Shown one piece after another: positions 56,970-64,000 of a stretch of 64,000 nt of DNA. Both the position numbers and the translations under genes were made by a program. The DNA lies in contig OY856187.1 in NCBI GenBank assembly GCA_963693315.1, forward strand, positions 43,242,825 through 43,306,824. Direction: 5' to 3'. Every line of letters starts with the position of its first letter. Position 1 is the first letter of the stretch. The DNA is from Diogma glabrata (lineage: Eukaryota; Arthropoda; Insecta; Diptera; Cylindrotomidae). The notes beneath the pieces were generated by a model that was not told the origin of the DNA, did no database searches, and saw nothing but the letters and a program-made list of their open reading frames with translations.

Positions 56970-58080
56970 TATGAAGGGATTGAAATCTCAAGGTATTGAG
57001 ACATCAAAACTTCGGTCTGTGTTAAGGGTTTTTATAATGTTTTCAGCAAAAGGCTTTTATAAGGACATTATTTTTATTTTTGAAGAGCGATGTATATCAG
57101 TTCTTTGTAAATGTAATGCACAAGTATTTTATCTTTGCTTAGAAGTTTATTACAAAACTAACACGAAACATCAATACGTTGCCGGAAGATTATAACAGAA
57201 CATAATTCAACATAGATTAGTGATTTAACCATTTAACGTTCAGTACTTTCAACTTTTCGAAAAGCAAAGAACCCATTATTTATCAATTTTATGTTCGATT
57301 ACACAACGGTCATATAAATAATTAATAAAATTTTATTAAAAAAAAGGCCTAATTGAATTGATTTCAAAAGATTATAACAAAATCAAAAATACGAACTTTA
57401 TATATCCAAAAGTATTCCAAAATTATAATAAAATCAAAAGAAACTTTTTCAAAATTCTAAAAAATATTCCAAAAATTAACCCAAAATCAAAGATAAAAAT
57501 TTTAATATTCCAAAAATATTGCAAAAATTATGACATACTCAAAAATTCAAACTTATTTTCCAACTGTTCCTGTTATTCAGAAGTCGTAAGAAGAAGAAAC
57601 ACACAAAAGATTACTAATCCAAATCCTAATAATTACAATTTTCGTTCAACAACGACATTTAATCTGCATCAACTAGATATTTTCTAACTGCTCCTATAAG
57701 TTGGAAGACGTTAAAACTGGAAAGAACCATATTACATGTCCAATTTCATGATCAAATACATTTCATGTCATACAAAAAATTAATTTTATGTTTTTTAAAA
57801 AAATTGGTTAAAAAATAAATGAAAATCATTCTTTTGATACACTTAACGGTATTTTTCGACACACTTATAATACGATAATCAAGCTCCTGGTCTCACATAC
57901 CAGTGCCGACCATCAAGGTTTTTCTACATTCAATGTTACTACTACTACTACTACAATTTTACTTATCACTTAAAATGTACGTATTTTAAGCAAAAACTAT
58001 GCTAATTTTCTTGTTTAGACACACTTTTTTTTGCCATACTCCATGTCAAATTTAATGTTCAATTACAATTCATGTCATCC
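56970..58080 (+). repeat. Long dispersed A-rich repeat family, copy 3 (rearranged)
   Basis: Shares TGAAATCTCA, ACTTCGGT-TG-GTTAAGG, CATCAATACGTTGCCGGAA, AATTCC-type units and the TTTTGAYACACTTAACG and CTCACATACCAGTGCCGACC blocks with copies 1 and 2. It has insertions and losses, and an ACT microsatellite near 57945. Confidence 0.7.
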
Positions 58081-58149
58081 AAATAATTTTATGTTTTATA
58101 CCTCACTAGTCGAAAATGTTTCCATAGTTTGTTAATGTTTCTATAGTTT

Positions 58150-58450
58150 GAAGGTTTTTTTGTGAGCAATTTAGCTTAAGTACATATTGGAAGTCACTTG
58201 AGTTTTCCAATTCGAAATAAATTTTTCATTTTCTCTAAAATTCCTTTAGAAAAAATTTGTTGTTTTTCTTGCCAGGATTTAAACTCACACTCATCAAAGA
58301 CACATGTTCAAATCCCGTGTGTTTTACACAACTTTGCCATAGCAGCGATGATGAACCATATTTTAATTTCATGTTCAGATAATTTCTAAATTGAAACTTC
58401 ATCATTTTTTTCATATTTACTTAAGTTTGAATTTTTCATCTATGAGTACA
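58150..58450 (-). repeat. tRNA-like repeat, eroded copy
   Basis: The - strand keeps TTAAGTAAATATGAAAAAAATGATGAAG, CATCGCTGCTATGGCAAAG and a B-box-like GGGATTTGAAC (58305-58316). Flanking blocks match the dimers at 38961 and 42535. Confidence 0.55.
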
Positions 58451-58499
58451 TATTGGAAATTGCATTGCGTCCATAATGTTTCTCAACAAAATTGGGAAA

Positions 58500-58760
58500 C
58501 AAAATATATGAAAATCATTCTTTTGACACACGTGACGATTTTTGTTGACATACTTATAACATAATAATCAAGGTCCTGGTCTCACATACAGATGCCGATC
58601 ATCAAAATTTCTTCAGATTCAAAGTAACTACATATTATAACTGAAAATAAACGTTTTTGAAGACAAAAATATTGTGATATGCTATTTTTGAAACATCTAA
58701 TGATTTTTGACACGCTTCGGTTGGAGCTATCGAACCCATCGTCCTTCCGGCTCTTGCCAT
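58500..58760 (+). repeat. Fragment of the long dispersed A-rich repeat
   Basis: Contains TTTTGACACACGTGACG, CTCACATACAGATGCCGA and the CGAACCCATCGTCCTTCCGG block, corresponding to the 52295-52480 part of copy 2. Confidence 0.6.
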
Positions 58761-60607
58761 TAACCGAAATGGAGGGGGAAAGAACAAAAAATACCGATTC
58801 CCTGAGAATAGTAGTATATGTGAGAAACGAAACCATTTATTCGATTTTTTTATTTTAAACGATTGAACAAAGATGAAAGAACGATATAAACTTTTATGAA
58901 TTTTCATAAAACAGGTTATAGTTGCTGTTACTGTAGTAGTCAAGTAAGGAGATCTGCGATTTACTCGCCTGTGTTGAAACCAGGGCTGCAAAACCATAAA
59001 CTAGTTTTAATAGTTTGGGTTTTTTCAATGTACAATTATATTTTTTTTTTTGGTATTGGTTTATTTAAATGATGAGTTTTTTGACCCAGGTGGGTGAAAA
59101 GTACATAATTTTCGCAAAGCGCCAAGAACTTCCAATCAAATAAAAGAATATAAAATTAAATTTAAAACATATAAATTTCAAATTTTTCTTCCTATTTTTA
59201 TATTTATAATGAATATCCCTTATTTGTGTTATGAACTTGTTGTTGGATTTTAATTTTTAGGGTTTCGTTTTTATATCCAACCTATTGGTGGAAGTAAAAT
59301 GTGTTATTTCATTATATCGATGAAATCGCAAACTATAAATCCTATGGACCCAAAATTTGAGATGCGTATAAAACTAACCTATCCACACAAGATGACGGGT
59401 TAAAAAACTTGTTCGTTTGTTTTACTGGAGAGGGGGATGTACTTTTATTAAAATAAAATTTGTTATCGAGTCAAGTAGTCAAAGAGGTATCATATGAAAA
59501 GGCTCCAATTCAGTATTCCTTAAAGTTGTATTTTGGAATTTAACAACACACATTCTTTGTATAATTTTTAATAATGGCATTTTCTTTGTTTTGTTTTCTG
59601 ACCTAGCTCTTAATCTAATTGATCGAAACTCTTAAAACATATTTAGAATGATAGAAAAATTGGTTTTTAGTGAAAAATATAGGGAAGGGTGATATACTCA
59701 TAATTATGTTTATTAAGGAGGTGGGAATAAGAAGGGGTAAAAACAGGATTTAAAACTCGGTCAAGTGGGAATTATGATTTTCATTTTAAAATTTAAACCA
59801 TTTTTTGTTTATTTATAAGATTTAACCGATATAACTTTTTTTTATATCATTTCCATAAATTTTCAGCTGACATTTATGAGAAAAATTCACTTTTACCTGC
59901 ATGTATATGGATTCTTTCAAAAAGAACTTCTGGATCAGTCCATGACGATGTAATTTTTAATTGTGATACTGAAAATGTTTGTTGACATACGCTGCATTCT
60001 TTTAAAAATATATCTATTGACTGGTCAATTTTTTCCCGACGATACGTAGAACCTAGCTATAATTTTCATATTCACCACGCCTACGGTAACACACTATGTT
60101 AAGAATATGGAACAGAACTATAACCATACTCGATTGTGAAATGGATGCAACCGATGATATGCCGAGGAGCAACCTCGTGAATTAAAAAAGACCTTTTTAT
60201 GTTAATCTAATCTACTATTTTCTGAAACACAAACTTGTTTGTATGCAAGATCGATAACACAAAAATATTTCGAAGCTGTAAAATTAGCAAATATCCGAGA
60301 AGAAACTAGCTAGAGAGAACCTGAATGCAGTCAAGAAGTAATCCGGGCCAGTAAAAACATGACCTTTTAGGGCAATCTGATGTGGACCTGTTCTTGGCCT
60401 GAATTAGAATGCGCTTTTTGCCCCTGATATGGGTTTGCGTATTTGACCCATAGTTGGTCGATCTCAATTCTCATCAGGGCCTGATACAAAATACCTCACA
60501 TTGGTTAACCCTATTTTATATTATATGGCAAACTTCATCAGGGTCTCCGACTATTCCAAACAGAGCCTGATTGAGCAAAAGCGTTACACTCACGATCAGG
60601 ACCCAAC

Positions 60608-60756
60608 ATGGACCCCAGCATTCTCGACAAAAGGTTCATTTGGAATGCTCATTTAGCAAAAAAATTTGATAAGACTGTCATTTCTTTTTGGCAATGCTGT
60701 CGCTGCCTTGGTCGTTATTGGGGCCTTACTTGGGGGGGGGGGGACGTTATAGGGGC
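60608..60756 (+). pseudogene. Older non-LTR element (RNase H type), 5' part
   Basis: The translation LDKRFIWNAHLAKKFDKT followed by FWQCCRCLGRYWGLT is the RT-thumb/connection region typical of insect LINEs that carry RNase H. It stops being recognisable at a 12-13-nt G run (60732 onward), where the nested element begins. The matching downstream half resumes at about 61930. Confidence 0.7.
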
Positions 60757-61927
60757 CAACTTAATCAACAAGCTCGTTGCGTACGGTTTTCATCCCAATG
60801 TTGTGAAGCTGATTAAAAATTTTCTATCCGACCGATACATTTCGGTAACCTTAGACGGATTTTCATCTGAGTCTAAACTAATTAACGCTGGTGTACCCCA
60901 AGGCTCAGTATTGTCCCGAACCCTATTTTTGATTTATGTCAACGAATTGTTGAAAATCACCAGCAACCGAATAAATAGTTTTGCAGATGATAATACTCTG
61001 CACAAGTCGTTCGAGCCCCTTCCTTCAAAAGGTAAAATGCACGAACGAATTAATCCTGCCCGGAGAGACGCTGCACATAAACGTGAACAAAGACCTGAAT
61101 AAAGTCGCCGACTGGGGTGACCAAAACCTTGTCAATTTCAACTCTACCAAAACACAGCTGTTGATTGTTTCCAGATTAAAGACCGAGTTCCCTAAAGATA
61201 TTTTATTTAGTATGTGTGATAAACCAATAGGTGAATGTAAAAACATTCGTTTATTGGGTGTCACAGTTTCAAATGACCTACTCTGGAACGATCATGTAAT
61301 GGCGATGGCAAAAAGCGCGTCTAAAAAACTCGGCCTCCTAAATAGATGCAAAAAAATTTTCACTCCATACCAATTGCTCCATGTTCATAAGTCCTATATT
61401 CGTCCCTGTATGGAGTACTGCTGTCAAGTTTGGGGTGCTGCTTCTGTTTCCATCTTGGCCCTCTTGGACTCTGTTCAAAAGCGAGCTATACGAATTGTGG
61501 GTGATCGAACTTTGACATCAAAACTTGATTCCCTACAACATCGTCGCACTGTGGCTGACCTCGTTGTTTCTTACAAATATCGTCATCAGCAGTGCTCAGA
61601 TGAAATCAGCGTCATCATGCCTCAAACTTATTCTTACCCCCGTTCCACTCGGCAATCGGCTAGCGCAACCGGTAAAACGGTAAAGATCCCGCGCTGTCAT
61701 ACTGGCAGATCGCAGAGAGACTTCTTTGTCCGAACTGCGTACAAATGGAATAGTTTGCCGGAACACTTAGTCTCAGGTGGCTTCAACCCACAGATGTTTA
61801 AAAAAAGCGTTAATCTACACCTTAGAACGCCAGTTGTTGTGGGACCCAGGTCTAGACCTAGGTCTTAAAAGGTATTTATGTGTTGTTGTGACACATATTC
61901 TAAACCCTATTATTAAAAAAAAAAAAA
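60757..61927 (+). pseudogene. 5'-truncated non-LTR retrotransposon RT, copy 2 (nested)
   Basis: Same family as 20536-21830. It begins abruptly at NLINKLVAYGFHPNVV, just downstream of motif A, and shows NAGVPQGSVLS (~60885) and SFADDNTLH (~60976). After a frame shift near 61072 it gives a 260-codon open tail (NVNKDLNKVADWGDQNLVNF ... RLLGVTVSNDLLW ... QVWGAA ... RCHTGRSQRDFF ... KWNSLPE) to the stop near 61868. The 3' untranslated end GGTATTTATGTGTTGTTGTG and a 13-nt poly(A) (61915-61927) close it. It is less damaged than copy 1, so probably younger. Confidence 0.88.
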
Positions 61928-62520
61928 ATTCCAAAATTTTCCTATGGGTACACACTTGTTTTAGCATGCGTTTTATGATGGCCAAAGACGAAGAAACAAT
62001 ACGTCCGTGCGTATTAGTAGCTCAATGCGTATCACATCAACACTGTCGTTGGAGGCCATGTTGAGTTTGGCTCCTTTACATATACATGTAGACTACATGA
62101 CTAAAAAGGCTGTTTACAGACTACATGCAGCAAGGAACGTGGGTTAACAGAGGGAAAACATGAGGTTATGTTCACATGCTTTATAGACTACGGACAGATT
62201 ATCCGGAAATAGATATGTATAGTGAAGTCATGACCAAAGTATATAACTTTGATAAGCCCGCTTAGCTGTTCATCTTTTCCAGAGAAGAATGTAAGAGATT
62301 TTGGTCCGGATGGTCCTCCAGCGAGATTTATGTTTTCTCTACAGATGGCTCACTTTGAATGGAAATGCAGGAGCTGGCGTGTACCTGAAATCAAATAATG
62401 TCATAAATAGCAAAAACATTTCCGCTTGGACGGTTTTGCAAAGTTCTTCAAACGAATCCAAACGTCAATATGTCATCATTGAGATCAACAGCAACCTTGC
62501 TTTTTCTATTAAGTATTAAG
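61928..62520 (+). pseudogene. Older non-LTR element, 3' part with RNase H remnant
   Basis: After the poly(A) the translation resumes with WPKTKK-like and SLEAMLSLAPLHIHVDYMTKKAVYRLHAA (near 62047-62135). This is the conserved connection region that follows the RT in RNase H-bearing LINEs. Then comes TDGS (62341-62352) and, one frame over, GAGVY (62370-62384), the first strand of the RNase H fold with its catalytic Asp. Frameshifts and stops throughout. Together with 60608-60756 it frames the younger insert. Confidence 0.7.
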
Positions 62521-62529
62521 TGTGTGAAC

Positions 62530-64000
62530 TGAAACTGTGAATAATGTATTAGAAGTTGACTCAATTTGTAATTCCGGTTGCACAAGAGATTTGAGAATTT
62601 TGTAGGTATTTTTACCTATAACGCTTAAGAGTCAATTTGTCTGTTGTGTCTTATCAATCGTATTTATCTCAAAGAATATGGATAATCTCGATTGAATTGA
62701 TTTACTTAGACATCACTACTAAATCAAGCAATAAACAACACATAACCTCACAATCAGACAAATTTACAAAGGAACAATTTATCTATTGTTATAATTTATT
62801 TATTATTTATTTATAAATTAACTGGTTGACCACTACAATAAAACTTAATTAGTTTTAATCATAAAAAATTGGCAACCAAAACGTTTCAAAGCATCAGCTG
62901 TTTTTGTTTTCATAGCATAAAATTTATGACCAAACTTTTTATAGCTTAAAATATATCGCCAAATCCGCATTTACAGTGCACTCAAATAATTATTTAATAT
63001 CTAATTTGAAGTATTTCTTTTACCTACTTGCTTTTGCTTTGAATAAAGTTCGCACTCGCAATATAAAAAAACTTCCTAATCAACATCAGGGTGATGGGGC
63101 GCACAATTCAATTTTGGATAAAGAATATAGCCCTACAGCTCGGTAACTCATAATGTTAATAAACATAAAAAAGAAATGAAAATAAGCCAATTTAAATACC
63201 CCATGCTATAAACAAATTTAATGAAGCAAGGCCATACTTATTTTCCTTCAATCATATTTTCCCATATAATAATCATAATACAAATGCAATTTTTCAATAA
63301 AATATAATAATTATGGCAATCAAAACCGTTATCTTATTATTTCACCAATTACAACCAAAGTAATTAATAAACAAGCAAACAACAAAACACAGTAGAAGCA
63401 AAATATTATTCGCTGTAATAACTCCCAACCTTCTTCGTCTCGTTTAACTTATCGAGTTCCGAATTTCGCTTGTTTTTCCAAAAGTCAACCCACGATTTTA
63501 AAATGTTATTTTTATTTTAAAAGTGGTGTGTCCCAAAATATCAATCGTCACAATTTCACCATCATAAGAGGTATTAATTCCAACCTAAACGAGGTTCATC
63601 ACTACAATAAATAAAATAAACTTCTCCACTGACAAAGTTTTGAAATTGGATTTCGATAAATACAGGATACCTAGTTATGAATTGGAACATTCTTTTTATA
63701 ACAAACCCGGTGTCTATGTATTTGTTCGTGCATGCACTTTCATGTATGAGACTTAAGGCTTATGACTTTCATTCTAAGTACCATAATTATCTGGCATTGA
63801 AGATCTCCGATGTTCGTGGAACCGTGTTTATAATAGGAATATGCAGATTCTTAAACTTTACTCCATGTGGTTTTTTTTTTTGATAAGCTATCGTCCAACC
63901 TCGACAAAGTTAGCTTTTATGAAGAGACACCTTAAAAAAACGTTCGTATGTGTTGCCTGGGTGAGCGTATAACTCAAGCAAAATTTCAGAAATCACTTGT
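62530..64000. other. Non-coding intron DNA
   Basis: AT-rich; only short motif-free frames. No splice-flanked segment resembling a receptor exon was recognised. Confidence 0.45.

Larger units (their letters stand above)
54866..64000 (+). other. First coding intron of the receptor gene (continues past window)
   Basis: No sequence resembling the next ligand-binding-domain exon was found downstream, so the intron is at least 9.1 kb. It contains the repeats and LINEs listed below. Stretches 54866-56058, 58761-60607 and 62530-64000 hold nothing I can name. Confidence 0.6.

Noticed and set aside
59860..59960. A second receptor exon after TTTTCAG
   Set aside because: The translation after the acceptor-like site contains nothing resembling the ligand-binding domain and soon stops.

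Overview
The window reads as AT-rich nuclear DNA of an insect (a holometabolous insect is my best guess; species not determinable). It holds one recognisable host gene piece: the first coding exon of a metabotropic glutamate receptor-type gene, closest to the mangetout (mtt, DmXR) subfamily, at 53743-54865 on the + strand. An upstream splice acceptor and 5' leader precede it, and its first coding intron runs to the end of the window. Almost everything else that can be named is mobile or repetitive DNA.

Layout: 1-7629 is non-coding with dispersed repeats. 7635-19441 is a complete-looking BEL/Pao LTR retrotransposon on the - strand (two 315-bp LTRs, GTATT target duplication, broken gag-pol). 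Inside it sits a - strand non-LTR element with an ORF1 (12417-13259) and a frameshifted endonuclease-RT ORF2 (9187-12089). 20536-21830 is a 5'-truncated + strand non-LTR RT copy. 25400-29926 holds two inverted copies of a transposon-associated gene of unknown function, with a 316-bp near-perfect hairpin between them. 31185-32610 is a Penelope-like GIY-YIG remnant. 33760-35225 is a degenerate tandem-repeat block. 38961-39838 and 42535-43195 are dimers of a repeat carrying a tRNA-like promoter. 45963-47880 is a DNA transposon with about 340-bp terminal inverted repeats, a TTA duplication and a broken cysteine-rich gene. 48636-51769 is a 3.1-kb TTAA-flanked foldback element that split an older dispersed repeat. 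52700-64000 holds the receptor exon and its intron, which contains further repeats and a non-LTR element nested inside another non-LTR element.

Four dispersed families recur: a 495-bp family ending in a hairpin (five copies), a long family of A-rich degenerate units (three main copies), the tRNA-like family (seven tracts), and a short GAGATGAAACGTT-type repeat (two copies). No CRISPR array, rRNA gene or canonical tRNA gene was seen. The genes do not form an operon-like system. The story of the window is layered transposition around one neuronal receptor gene. All alignments were done by eye; edges of old repeats are approximate.
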